A stretch of DNA of 64,000 bases. Source: Cymbidium sinense. Its lineage: Eukaryota > Streptophyta > Magnoliopsida > Asparagales > Orchidaceae. The stretch spans positions 10,564,976 to 10,628,975 of the forward strand of contig CM038215.1 of assembly GCA_021442155.1 (NCBI GenBank), given 5' to 3'. This document shows positions 1 to 11,592 of this stretch, piece by piece. Position numbers and translations under genes: made by a program. How positions within the stretch are numbered: position 1 is the stretch's first letter; every line of letters begins with the position of its first letter. Below the pieces are notes generated by a model. That model was not told the origin of the DNA. It was given only the letters and a program-made list of their open reading frames with translations, and made no database searches.

Positions 1-320
1 AAGTCAAAACCAGAGGAAAACCCAACATCCATTAATAAAATGGGTAGGCCAAAAATGAGTGTAGCCACAATCCAACAAGGGACCCTAAAAAAATCACTAG
101 CTGTGTGACAAAAGAAGCACAACATGAGCCATAGAAAGAAAACTAATCCTCGAGAGCAGGAAATCAATATAACCACACCAAAAATAGTCAGTATAGAATG
201 GGGTTAAGAGGAAGGGGGCTTAAGTATAGAAATGAACATAGCAAAAACCACTTTCTAGTGAGAAAAACACAACATAAAAAAAACCAAAAAATCGTTTGAA
301 TAAAACCACCATAGCAAAAA

Positions 321-3300
321 ATTGACAAAATAGTAGAAGGATAAAATCTGAGGTAAGGCAGTCCAATGTTATCAAGATTGAACAGTCCACACAGATGCTT
401 AGGTAAGCTATGGTTATCAAATAAAGTGAGCTCATTTAAATCCCCTACCAAATTAGCCCAGAAATCAGCACAAGCATTACCTCCACTAAGAATGTGAAAA
501 TTTTGTAGCAAACTTGAGAAAGAAGCTTTTAGTGTGATTATGAAGATAAATAAGTCAAGATTCCCCATTTTTTATTATTGAGCATATCAAGTAAAAGAAG
601 AGCATCAACTTCAATCCATATATTAAAGAGGCCTTTGCTTAAACAAATATCAATAGCTTTATTAACAGCCATGAGCTTAGCATAAATAATAAAACAAGAT
701 TTGAGGGGGTAGGCAAAAGCACAAATGACAGTACCTTTAAAATCCCTAAGAATTCAACCACAGCCATATTGTTTGGGGAAATAGAACAATCAGTATTGAT
801 ATTAATAAATTTTTTTTAGGCTTAATCCAATGTATCATCCTAATACTCTTGTAGGAAGGATCATCATGCAAAGTGATACTTGATTTTTTAGCCACAAATT
901 TTAACCTCTAAAGTGAAGATTACTAATTAAATTTGCATTAAAAAAGCATGATTATTTTCTTTAGTTCTAGCAACGATCCTTTTATGGTTCATAGGGATAC
1001 CATGATATTTAGCATCATATCTATCCATCCAAATGAACCAATTATGGGCAATAGAAAATTAAAACTTTGATATGTCCTTTCACAATTTTTTTGGAAATAA
1101 ACTTCAAGAAGTTGATATAATGAAAGAGAGCCATGAAAATAGTTAGTGTTAAATAAATCATCATACCACATCCAATATTTGAAAGAAATAACACCAATGA
1201 CAAAAACATGATCAACATTTTCAATATGAAAGCAACAATAACACTTAAAAGGTAAATAAAACACTTTAAGCTAGAGAAAGGAATCAACAGGGTTGAAGTT
1301 ATTCAAAATCTTCCAAGCTAAAACAAAATAAGAAATGGGAATGATAATGTTCCAAAGTTTAATGGAAACATTAGAGGTATTTTAATAAAATTTCAAACCT
1401 CTTTAAGAACGAAATCGCCATTGTAAGAGAGCTTGAAATGAATTTGATCCAGTTTATTAGAAAAGAAAGCGATGTTGCAAAACTTATAAAAAAATGGAAT
1501 GTAGTTCTCAAGTTTCCTTTTATTCCAATTATTATTAAGCCAAAAAGAGTTAACTTTGATAGCAGTAGTAGAGTGTGTAGATAAATGGGAGTGAATAGAG
1601 CCATTGCCAATCCAATTGTCTTTCCAAAAGAAGAAACCGAATGAAGACCCCAAGATATTAAAGATTCAACAACCCATTTAATGGAGCAAAGCCTTTTCCA
1701 AACTGGAGAGTTATCAACTTTATAAGCACAAGTAAGAGGGTGTTTACCTTGATAATATTTTTCCATCATAAAATTAGCCCAAAGGCTATCATTCTTTCTA
1801 AAATTCCACTAGAGCTTATTAGAGAAGGCAGTGATAGCTTCACAAATAGGTTTGCAACCAAGACCACCTTCACCCAAAGGACCATAATTATATGCTAGGA
1901 AGTCCAATGCATTAACTTAATTGAATTATTGGACCACCATAGAAATTTATTAAGCAAGCGATCAATTCTAATAAGAGTAGAATTTGTGGGAATAATAGTT
2001 TGAATCAAATAAAGAGGCATTGAATTAACTGTGCTTTTATGAATAGTAAGCATGCCACCAAAAGAAAATAAATGGAATTCTCGAATATAAATTTTATTTA
2101 AAATTTTTGAATTAACTCATCAAAAATGTGGGATCATTTTAGACCTTTAAAAAGAGGAGCACCCAAGTACTTAAGAGTTAAGTGTTGATGTTTAAAATTA
2201 GTGATATGAAGGATTTGATTGATTTTATTATTGGGGATAATTGAAGATGTAACAAAATAACTTTTGTCATCATTAATAGAAAGTTCACTTTCTCTACCAA
2301 ATTTATTTAAAAAAAATCTTGAGGTTGTTGATATGATGAATAGAAGCATTGCAAAAAATAATAAAATCATCTACGAAGCTTAAGTGGGAAACAGGAAGAC
2401 CACCAAAAGTTTTGTAATACATACTAGGATTATTTAAGAATAACTCATTGATGCTGATGATACTAGATAAGTACTCAACAATAATAATAAATAAAGTAGG
2501 AGATGAAGGATCCACTTATCTTAAGCCATGGGAAAAAGGAAAGAAGCCCAAATCTTCCCCATGAAGCAAAATAGAGAACCATACATTATTAAAACAATTT
2601 TTAATAAGAAAAATAAATTTAGCAGAAAACCCAAATAAATTTAGAATATGGAAAAGGAAATCCCAAGAGATATTATCGAAAGATTTAATATTATTTAATT
2701 TGAAAAGAATTTTTCCACCTCTAGTCTTAGCATCTAAATCATTAATTAATTCATGGGGCAGTAAAATGTTATCAAAAATAGATCAACCTCTAACAAAACT
2801 AGTTTGGTTGAAAGAGATAATCTTATGAATTAAAAGACTAAGCCTGTTGGTAAGAATTTTAGAAATCAGCTCATTGAAGAAGGTGCAAAGACTAATAGAT
2901 CTAAAATCACTCCAATTGTCTAGGTTATCTTTCTTCGGTATGAGAACATTAGAAGTGCTAGAGAAATATCTAGAAAAGGATTTCCATTAAAAAAAATTAA
3001 CCATAGGCTTAATAAGATCATTTTTAATAATAAACCAACATTTTTGGAAAAATTAGTTACTGAAACCCTCCGGACTAGCAGTAGAATATATGTTCATGCT
3101 ATTAAGAACTTTAAAAATTTCATCTTCATTAGGCATAATAGTAAGAAAATTATTGTCATCATTGGTAATAATATTAAGTGATTTAGAAATAGCTTTATAA
3201 GAGAAACTCTTATTAAGCATATTTCTAAAGTAATTAATGCCTAAATCTTTAATATCATTATTCTCTGTAATCCATTCACCATTTTCATCTTTAAAATTTT

Positions 3301-4402
3301 GAATATTATTTATGACTCCCTTTTTATTAACTAAAGTAATAGAAATAGCTAGTATTAACGTCACCATTTGTAATGTATTTACTAGCAACTTTTTGGCACC
3401 AATAAGTCTCTTCCATATTTTGAAAATTAATAAGTTTATCTTTCTCCTCAGTGTAGTCCTTAATTTTAGAAGGATCAGACATAATAGAGACTTCAAGATC
3501 ACAAACCAATTTTTTCCATATCTTTGATATTAGCAGAATGGTTTTTAAAATAATGCTTGTCCCACCAACACAAATTCATGCTTAAACCAAAGTCTTTAAC
3601 CCCCATAATCGAATTATGAGGATGTAAAGAAGCTGTCTAATTGTTAGCCACAACATTAAAAAAATCAATATGCTGAATCCACATGTTCTGAAATCTAAAA
3701 GGAGGGAGATTTTTTAATCTATTAGAATTATCTTAAATAGAAACCAAAAAAGTGGCATGATTAGACAAGGTTTTGGTTAAATGATTGACAAAAGTAATAG
3801 GCCATTGAGTAATCCAATGAGTATTAAAAAGAATCCTGTACAACCTTTGTCAAAGTCTAGAGTTATTCCAAGTATAATTAGAACACTTAAAACCAATATT
3901 AATAAAATTACAATCAAGGATCATATTGGAAAATTCTTCCATGTAATGAATATTAGGAGAGCAACCACCACTTCATTTAGAAGAAAAGAAAATTGCATTG
4001 AAATCTCCACCAACAAACCAAAGTTTATTGACAGAGGTGGAAAAATTATTTATGTTATCCCAAAGAAGATTTATACCAGATCTATTACAAGATGCACAAA
4101 CAAAAGAGCCTAAAATAGAATAATCACAATAAGAGATTTGAGCATTGACAACTTGATAGAAATTATCAAGAATAGAAATGGCTACAAAGTTATTCCAAAA
4201 ACACAAAATCTTATTACTAATAATAGAGATAAAAATTATTGAAATTGATCATTCTAGCAACAGGGTTAATTTTATTAGCTTGAATGAGTGGCTCAAGATT
4301 AATAAGTAAAGAAATATTATGAATACGACAAAAAATTCTAATACAGTTATGAATAGAAAAGGTAACTATCCCTCTAACATTCCAAACTAAAAAATTAAAC
4401 AT
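321..4402 (-). pseudogene. LINE-A ORF2 remnant: endonuclease, reverse transcriptase, zf-RVT, RNase H
   Basis: ORF2 would nick target DNA and reverse-transcribe the element RNA. The pieces appear in the expected order. The endonuclease starts near 4402 with LVWNVRGI and a LEPLI motif, followed by FVGGDFNAI near 3988-4014. The RT region lies at about 1900-3540. Its catalytic FVDD motif is in SFVDDFIIF, with VDD encoded at 2366-2374. The connection region with SPVWKRLCSIKWV is at about 1680-1720, the zf-RVT-like CYCCFHIENVDHVF at about 1200-1250, and RNase H at about 400-850 with the last acidic block NACADF. Many frame changes separate these blocks. The DGS block of RNase H reads DCS near 795. 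The family assignment is firm; the exact limits are estimates. Confidence 0.88.
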
Positions 4403-4439
4403 AAAGAAAAGAAAGTGGGGTGCGGGAGTAAAAGTTACT

Positions 4440-5927
4440 TGAGAGAAGAGAGGGAGGTGGCAACAATTCTAGTGTTTCTTGGCAATTTGGGGGAAAAATT
4501 TTAAACATTATTTTTCAAATAAAAAGTTCGGAAGCCATTTTTTTGCCCTTTGAATCATTATTTGAAAAGGATTTGGCAACATTATTCACAGATTTAGTAA
4601 AAATCTCTAGATGAGAAGTGAATTCTCCTTCTTCCAAGACACTAGAATTTATTAAAGAAAAATGAGCTTCGAGAATAGTAAGGGAGGGAGCAGAAACTAA
4701 TTTATTAAGAAGGAAAGTGGGAAAACCAAACCCTTCCTCATCATTAGCCAAATTATTAGATAAAAGCAAATCTTTTTGGGAAATTAAATCATCTTAAATA
4801 TGAAATATGGAATCAGGTTTATCAACCTGATTATCATGAGGTATTAAGGAAGTGTTCTCCATTTAATAAGAATGATGCACACTATTAAATTCATCATTTA
4901 TGTTCTCCATTAAAGATTTATTTTCATTTATCAAAGCCAGCAAGGTTGTAATGATCGAATTAGAAGAAACAAAATCCTCATTCAAAAGTTTAGAAAATCT
5001 ATTATTGTTCACATTAGAAGCCTTCAATTGCTCAGAAGAAATAAAAGTTAAATCAACGTTATTAGGAACATTCAAAGAATCAATTTATCTAACAGTGGTC
5101 GGCCTAGGGTTACGAATAGAAGTTTCCTTAACAAGGATTTTTTTTAGGTGAGGATGAAGAATGAAACATTTAGAATTATCGTGCCCATGGATTTTGCAGT
5201 GAAAACAAAAGATAGGGAAATTTTTAAATTCAATTCTTTGTATATAACCATAATTTTTAGATCCCAACCAGATTTATTTTTAGTGTTCCTTGGTAATGTC
5301 CAATTCAATAAGGATTCTAGCCATTAAAGGATGAGATTTTGTAGTTGTTGCTTAATCAATTTGCAATGGACAACCAAATAAGGCATCCACAACAAAAAGG
5401 AATTCTTTATTAACGAAATGAATTCAAATATTGGGGTGTAAAATCCAAACCGAAATAATTGGGGATTCTTCCTTAATATCAAGTAGTGGATTCCATTTCA
5501 ACAACCTCATTTGGCAATTGAAAACAAAATAAGAATGACAAGAGAAGATATTAGAGTAATCCAAATCATTCATCAACAAAATTAAAATGTGGTGGGGATC
5601 AATTAAACCAATCATAAAAGCACCCGAAAGTTTTAGACTATGAATGAAAGAGTGAATGTTTTCCAGATTAGGCCTATAAAGAGTAAACTTTCCAACCAAA
5701 GTGAATTCAAATGGCTTAGCAAGCTTTTTTGTAATCAGATCAGAACACATAACAATAGGCATGCCTCGAAAAGAAGTCAAAATAAGTTCCAGGGACTCAC
5801 CTGAATAGCCATCCTTACCATTGAGAATGTCTTTAAATAATTTTAAAGCAGCTGAAGCCAGGGTAGATGATGCCCAAAAGATCCTTCAATTTTCCCCAAG
5901 GAATCATTAGAGAAGATGCCAAGCCAT
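4440..5927 (-). pseudogene. LINE-A ORF1 remnant (DUF4283-like plus CCHC zinc knuckle)
   Basis: ORF1 of plant L1 elements encodes a nucleic-acid-binding protein that packages the element RNA. The DUF4283-like part lies at 5424-5780 and has the family features KPFEFTLVGKF, a GLIDPHHILILL block, a KWNP block and EESPIISVWI. A complete CCHC knuckle, CFHCKIHGHDNSKC, lies near 5160-5210. A low-complexity Asn/Ser-rich tail follows down to about 4440. I place the start codon at 5925-5927 by alignment with LINE-E. Just after it there appears to be a 5-base insertion (TTGGC) that shifts the frame into an early stop. This is a pseudogene. Confidence 0.82.
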
Positions 5928-6085
5928 GATGTCACTCAAAGAAAGACATGAAAACGGCCATCGACTATCGATTCCAAGAGGAATCCAATGAGAATTGCTT
6001 AAAGCAGCTAGCAAGTAGCATCTAAAAAGCCCAAAATGAGAGCAAAAAAGAAAATTTCTAGACAAGAGGAAAGGGCTCGAGCGTT

Positions 6086-6249
6086 AGGGTTTTTTCACTT
6101 TAATTTTTGAATATTATTAGGGTTTAGGGTTTAAGGTTTAGGTTTTTAGGGTTTAGGGTTTACGATTAAGGATTTTTACAATTTACGGTATAGGGTTTAG
6201 GTTTCAAGTTTAGGGTTTAGGTTTTAGATTAGGGTTTAGGGTTTTTGGT
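6086..6249 (+). repeat. Telomere-like (TTTAGGG) degenerate array
   Basis: Short stretch of TTTAGGG units with variants such as TTTAAGG and TTTACGA, joined to the 5' end of LINE-A on the left and to GRP module 1 on the right. No coding signal. Confidence 0.9.
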
Positions 6250-6711
6250 TTTTGTAATAGAGAACAAAATCATATTCAAAATTTATTCTTTTTTATTACA
6301 TCAACCAAGTAACACATCAAGTTTTCTAAGACACAAATAACAACGTAGATAAAAAATGAGCATGCATAAATCAAACATAAATCCCTTGGTAACTAGAACC
6401 ATCTCTAATGTAAAGACACAGTTCCATAAGCAGTAAATCGGATCGACTGTTCTTCAATTTCTCCAGTTCCCATCCGAACCATCTTAGCCTCTCAAGCAGT
6501 GGGATCCACCATCATATTTCCAATCTCTCTCTCCACCACCACCACGATTGAAACCACTATCGCTCCTCCTGCCTCAATAACCACCATTGCTCTAACCACA
6601 ACCTCCTTATCTAACAGATTCCTCCCTTACTACAATAATTGCTCTCCTTCCTCTATCGCGAGATCAAAACTAGGCTGGTTGACGATTTTCCCAGTCAGTT
6701 CCCATTCTTGA
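6250..6711 (-). pseudogene. GRP module 1: 5'-truncated glycine-rich RNA-binding protein fragment
   Basis: Minus-strand copy of the recurring GRP module. It holds the end of the RRM, the glycine-rich tail and a 3' UTR that ends at a T-rich run on plus (6249-6255). The start, at about 6711, matches the common module boundary CCCATTCTT. This copy is badly decayed: the reading frame around 6640-6690 has stops and GGN codons are scattered over several frames. The 3' UTR at 6260-6430 is still close to the other copies (the AAGTAACACA.. and TTTTCTAAGACACAA blocks on plus). No start codon or RNP1 motif is present. Confidence 0.78.
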
Positions 6712-8072
6712 GTTTAGATTTAGGTTTAGGTTTTAAGTTTTTTATTTTGATTTATTTAGTTACTTTAGGTTTAGGGTTTAGGTTTGGATTTTGGGTTTTG
6801 GGTGTAGGGTTTAATGATGTTTATTTGGAGGGATATATATTTAGGGTTTAGGGTTTAGGGTTAGGGTTTATGATTTAGGGTGGTGGGTTTTAGGGATTAG
6901 GGGGTTTAGGGTTAGGTTTAGGGTTTAGGATTTAGGATTTAGGATTTATGGTTTTTTTTTTAAATTAAGTAAACTGGTAGATTTCAATTTATTTTATTTA
7001 TTTAGTTTATTTTTTATTTATTTTAGTTTATTTTTTATTTAGGTTTCTTTTTCTTTATATTTAATTTAATTTATTTATTTTAGGTTTATGTATTTTAGTT
7101 TATGTTTTTTATGTTAGTTTATTTTTTTAGGTTTAGTTAAGTTTTATTTTTATTTTATTTTTCAGGTTTAGGTTTTATTTTTTATTTTTATGTTTAGGTT
7201 TAGGTTTTAATTTTATTTTTTTGGTCAAGGTTTAGGTTTATTTTTTTGGTTTAATTTTAGTTTTATTTTAGTTAGTTTAGTTTATTTTAGTTTATTTTAT
7301 ATTTATTTTAGTTTTTTAGTTTAGGTTTAGTTTTAATTTAGGTTTAGTTTATTTAATTTAGGTTTAGGTTTAGTATTTTATTTTAGTTTATTTTATTTTA
7401 ATGTAGATTTATTTTTTTTGTTTATTTTCTTTAGGTTTACATCTTTTAGTTTAAGGTTTACGTTATTTTATTCATTTTTAAGTTTATTTAGGTTTGTTTT
7501 TAGGTTTAGGTTTGTTTAGTTTTATTTTATTTTAATTTTATTTTACATTTAGTTTTATTTTATTTTTATTTAGATTTTTTATTCTTAGGTTTATTTTATG
7601 TTTTTTAATTTAGATTAGGTTTTTATTTATTTTATTTTATTTTATTTTTATTAGTTAATTTTATTTTATTTAGGTTTAGTTTTTGGTTTTAATTTAGGTT
7701 TTTGTTATATTTTATTTTTTTATTTTATTTAGGTTTGGGTTTATTTTGTTTAGTTTAGGTTTAGGTTTAGGCCAGGGTAGGGGTTGGCAGGGTTTATGGT
7801 AGGGAGGTTTTAGGGTTTAGGGTTTAGGTTTAGGGTTAGGGTTGTGGCCTGGGAGGGTTTAGGTTTTAAGCAGTGGGGTTTAGGATTTAGTTTGGGGAGT
7901 GGAGGTTTAGTTTTATTTTATTTATTTAGGTTTAAGTTTTATGGAGAGAGGGGTTTATGGTTTAGAGTTTTATAATTTAGGGTTTAGGGTTGGGAGGCTG
8001 GGGTTTAGGGTTTAGGGGTTTTAGTTTTAGGATTAGGGTTTATAGTTTAGGGATTAAGGTTTGAGGTTTAAG
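6712..8072 (+). repeat. Composite telomere-like repeat: TTTAGGG block plus T-rich TTTATTTTAG block
   Basis: Telomere-like block, then the conserved joint TTAAGTAAACTGGTAG near 6964, then about 800 bases of T-rich TTTA/TTTAGG/TTTATTTTAG sequence, then TTTAGGG again. The T-rich block includes the marker TTTTTTATTCTTAGGTTTA near 7574, which recurs in other arrays. At 7768-7860 there is a slightly G-rich stretch. C is very rare on plus. No gene seen. Confidence 0.88.
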
Positions 8073-8571
8073 TTTTTTTTCTTAATAGAAAACGAATTTA
8101 AATTCAACATTTCTTCTTTTTGATTTCATCAACTAAGTAACACACTAAGTTTTCTAAGACACAAGTGACAATATAGATAATAAAATGAGCATCCATAGAG
8201 CAAATCAAAAACCCTAAATAAGTAGAATCATCTATACTGTAAAGACAAATTTCCATAAGCAGCGAATCAGATTGTTCATTCTTCAATTTCACCAATTCCC
8301 ATCAGAACAACCCTCTCCTCTCTAGTAGCAAGATCCACCATCAAATCCACGATCTCTCCCTCCACCACCATCACGGTTGTAACATCTATCACTCCTCTCA
8401 CCTCTACAACCAACACTGCTCCAACCACCATATCCATATCCATCTATACCTCCAAATCCCCCACCACCACTACGATAACCGCCACCTCCGCCTTCGCCTC
8501 CACTAGCAGATCTAGACCAAGCCTGGTTTATTGTGATGTTCCTGCCAACAAGGTTCTACCCATTCTTAGGG
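8073..8571 (-). pseudogene. GRP module 2: 5'-truncated glycine-rich RNA-binding protein fragment
   Basis: On minus, from 8571 downward, the sequence reads as the end of an RRM (GRNITINQAWSRS) and then a glycine-rich tail with GGGGGYRSGGGG and GGGGRDRGFDGG. This resembles plant GRP7/GRP8-type proteins, which bind RNA through one RRM and a glycine-rich C-terminus. There is an in-frame stop in the NGQ block. The 3' UTR reaches the T-run at 8073-8080, which reads as a short poly(A) on the sense strand. The module lacks the RRM N-terminal half, a promoter and a start codon, so it is a pseudogene fragment. Confidence 0.85.
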
Positions 8572-9632
8572 TTTAGATTTATTTATTTAGTTTCTTTAAT
8601 TTTTGGTTTAGGGTTTAGGGTTAAGGGCTAGAAATTAGGTTTTAGGTTTTAGGGTTAGAGTTAGAGTTTAGGGTTTAGCATTTAGGGTTTAGGGTTTAGT
8701 GTTTAGGGTTTAGGGTTTAGGGTTTAGGGAGGGTTTAGTTTAGGATTAGTTTAGTTTAAGTTTAGGATTTAGGTTTAGGGTTTATGGTTTTGGTGAGTTT
8801 ATAATTTAGGGTTAGGTTTAGTGAGGGAAGATTGTAGGTTTAGAGTTTAGATTTAGGGTTTATGGTTTTAAGGGTTTAAGGTTTAAGGATTTTTTTAATA
8901 AAGTAAACTAGTAGGTTTAGGTTTATTTAATTTATTTATTATTTATTTGAGTTTATTTTACTTTTTATTTTTATTTAGATTTATTTTTAATTTTATTTAG
9001 CTTAGGTTTGTTTATTTTTGGTATATTTATTTGATTTAGGTTTTTTATTTTAGTTTATTTTTTAGGTTTAGTTTAATTTTATTTTAATTTAGTTTTTTTT
9101 TATTTTTTTTTAGGTTTAGGTTTTATTTTATTTTTTTAGGTTTAAGTTTTGGTTTTTTATTATATTTTATAGGTTTATTTTATTTTTTTTATTTTATTAT
9201 TTTATCTTAGGTTTTATTTTTTAGGTATATTTTTATTTTTAGTTTAGGTTTTTTTATTTTATTTTAGTTTAGTTTATTATTTTATTTTATTTAAGTTTAA
9301 GTTTTGGTTTAGTTTAGGTTTTATTTTATTATTTATTTAGGTTTATGTTTATTATTTTAAGGTTTATTAAGTTTAGTTTAGTGGATTTTATTTTAGTTTA
9401 GTTAGGGTTTAGGGTTTAGGGTTTAGGGTTTGGAGTTTAGGGGAGTTTAGGGTAGGGAGGTTTAGGGTTTTTAGGGTTTAGGGTTTAGGGTTTAGGGTTT
9501 AAGGTTTAGGTTTTAGGTTTTAATTTTAGGGTTTAAGTTTTTATTTTATTTTATTTTATTTTATTTTATTTATTTAGGTTTAGTTTTAAGGTTTAGGGTT
9601 TTGGGATTAGGGTTTATGGTTTAGGATTTAAG
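8572..9632 (+). repeat. Composite telomere-like repeat unit
   Basis: Same order as the preceding array: TTTAGGG-type block (8572-8890), conserved joint AAAGTAAACTAGTAGG near 8900, T-rich block (8920-9400), TTTAGGG-type block (9400-9630). No gene seen. Confidence 0.88.
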
Positions 9633-10111
9633 ATTTTTTTTTAACAGACAACAAATTGACATTAAATATTTCTTCTTTTCGATTTCATCAACCAAGTAAC
9701 ACACCAAGTTTTCTAAGACACAAGTAATAAGATAGATAGAAAATGAGCACGCATAGAGCAAATAAAAACACTAGATAACTAAAATCATTTTTGCTGTAAA
9801 GACACAATTCCATAAGCAGTCAGATCGATGCTTCAATTTCACGTCTATCGAACCACCCTACTCTTGAGTAGGATCTACCATAATATCTATAATCTCTCCC
9901 TCCACCACCACCATGTCTTTAACCTCTGTTGCTCCTCTCACCTCCATAACCACCACTGCTCTGACCACCACCTCCATATCCACCAACACCTCCAGATCTC
10001 CCACCGGTACTATGATAATTGATGCCTCTGCCTTTGCCTCCACCACTAGATCTAGACTGAGCCTGGTTGACGGTGATGTTCCTACCTTCAAGGTTCTACA
10101 CATTTTTAGGG
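9633..10111 (-). pseudogene. GRP module 3: 5'-truncated glycine-rich RNA-binding protein fragment
   Basis: The best-preserved RRM end in the window. On minus, from about 10100, it reads GRNITVNQAQSRSSGGG and then a tail with GGRSGGVGGYGGGG and SSGGYGGERS. A stop (TAA) interrupts the tail near 9918, followed by more GGGGG codons and SYSRVG. The 3' UTR ends in a T-run at 9635-9642. NITVNQAQSR is the typical last strand of the RRM in plant GRPs. The N-terminal RRM half is missing, as in every copy here. Confidence 0.87.
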
Positions 10112-11473
10112 TTTAGGTTTATTTTTCCATTTATTTAGTTACCTTAGGATTAGGTTTAGGGTTTAGGGTTTAGGGTTTTGGGTTTAGGGGGTTTTGAGTT
10201 TTGGGTTTAGGGTTAAGGTTTAGGGTTTGGGTTTATAGTTTAGGGTTTAGGGTTTATGGTTTTAGGGTTTAGGTTTTTAGGCTTTAGGGTTTAGGGTTTA
10301 GAGTTTAGGGTTTAGGACCATTTAAGGGAGGGGTGGGGTATTTAGGTTTAAGGTCTTTAGGAGGGTTTAGGGTTTATGGTTTAGTGTTAGGATTTAGTTT
10401 TTAGGTTTGGGTTTAGGGTAGTGTTTAGGGTTTAGGGTTTATTTATTATAGGTATGTAGGTTTAGGGTTTAGGTTTAGGGTTTAAGGGTTTAGGATTTGG
10501 TTTAGGGTTTAGGGTTTAGGGTTTAGGATTTAAGATTTTTTTAAAAAAAATTAAGTAAACCAATAAGTTTAGATTTATTTAGTTTATTTTTTATTTATTT
10601 GAGTTTATTTTATTTTTTATTTTTTTATTTAGTTTAGTTTAATTATTTTAAGATTATTTATTTTAGTTTCAATTTTTTATTTTAGTTTATTTTTAGGTTT
10701 AAGTTTAGGTTTAGGTTTATTTTTTAGTTTAGTTTTATTTTTATTTTATTTTTAGGTTTAGGTTTTGGTTTTATTTTAATTTTTTAGGTTTATTTTATTT
10801 TATTTTAGGTTTAGTTTTTATTTTAGTTAGGTATTTTATTTTTAGGTTTATTTTTTTTAAATTTAGTTTAGGTTTTTATTTATTTTATTTTAGTGTAGTT
10901 TTTATTTTATATTTTATTATATTTTATTTTTAGGTTTAGGTTTAGATTTTTATTTTAGTTTAGGTTTTATATATATCTTTCCTTTATTTTATTTTATGTT
11001 TTAGGATTTTATTGTGGCATTTTCTGCCTGGCCAGCTCGCAGATCAGCTCAGCCAGTGGCCTGTGCCTAGGGCTTCAGGTCAGGGGTTAGTTTAGGGTTG
11101 AGGGTTTAGGGTTTAGGGTTCTAGGTTTTAGGATTTAGTGTTTAGGATTTAGGGTTTAGGGTTTTAGGGTTTAGGGTTTAGGGCTTAGGGCTTAAGGTTT
11201 AGGGTTTAGGGAGGGTTCAGGGTTTAAGGTTTAGGGTTTAGGGTTTTTAGGGTTTAGGGTTTAGAGTTTAGTTTAGGGTTTAGGTTTAGGGTTTAGGTTT
11301 TAGTTTAGGTTTTTGTTTTATTTTATTTATTTAGGTTTAGGTTTTAGAGTTTAGAGTTTAGGTTTAGTGTTTAGGGCATAGGATTTTTAATGGTTTATGG
11401 TTTTGGGTTTTTGTTTAAGGTTTAGGGTTTAGGTTTTAGTTTAGGGTTTATGGTTTAGGGTTAGGGTTTAGAG
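10112..11473 (+). repeat. Composite telomere-like repeat unit with a GC-rich insert
   Basis: TTTAGGG-type block, conserved joint TTAAGTAAACCAATAAG near 10551, T-rich block to about 11020, then TTTAGGG-type block up to the poly(A) side of LINE-B. A GC-rich piece of about 65 bases at 11027-11090 is unrelated to the repeats around it, and I do not recognise it. Confidence 0.87.
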
Positions 11474-11532
11474 TTTTTTTTTGGGGAATTAAGAATTTTA
11501 TTGCCACAAAATAAGAGTACAAAGTCTTTAAA

Positions 11533-11592
11533 GGGGATGAATCTCTAAACTAATGCTCTAGAACTATAATAAAACTAAAGAGATGAATCCCC
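11533..11592 (-). other. Predicted 3'-terminal stem-loop of LINE-B
   Basis: GGGGATGAATCTCT (11533-11546) pairs with AGAGATGAATCCCC (11579-11592): 12 of 14 positions pair around a two-base internal mismatch. The loop holds an imperfect inner hairpin around GCTCTAGAAC. The same arrangement with different stem bases occurs near the 3' ends of LINE-C, LINE-D and LINE-E. Recognition of a 3' stem-loop by the reverse transcriptase is known for several LINE families; its role here is inferred. Confidence 0.65.

Larger units (their letters stand above)
1..6085 (-). mobile_element. LINE-A: L1-type non-LTR retrotransposon, decayed, 3' end outside the window
   Basis: Read on the minus strand this is a plant L1-type LINE. 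The order is 5' leader (about 5928-6085), ORF1 with DUF4283-like region and CCHC knuckle, then ORF2 with endonuclease, reverse transcriptase, zf-RVT and RNase H, then the start of a long 3' region that runs off the left edge. Positions 1-180 match 42340-42450 of LINE-D, which places the left edge in the 3' region. The reading frames are broken into pieces by stops and frameshifts, so the copy is inactive. The 5' end passes into telomere-like repeat at about 6085. I saw no target-site duplication, because the 3' end is not in view. Confidence 0.9.

Noticed and set aside
9858..10103. Val/Glu/Met-rich open frame on minus (and the similar 24173-24463)
   Set aside because: It is the glycine-rich tail of a GRP module read in the wrong frame; the frame with NITVNQAQ and GGGG is the real one.
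6086..11473. A true chromosome-end telomere
   Set aside because: The heptamer is heavily degenerate, mixed with T-rich blocks and interrupted by gene fragments and LINEs; a functional telomere would be nearly pure TTTAGGG.
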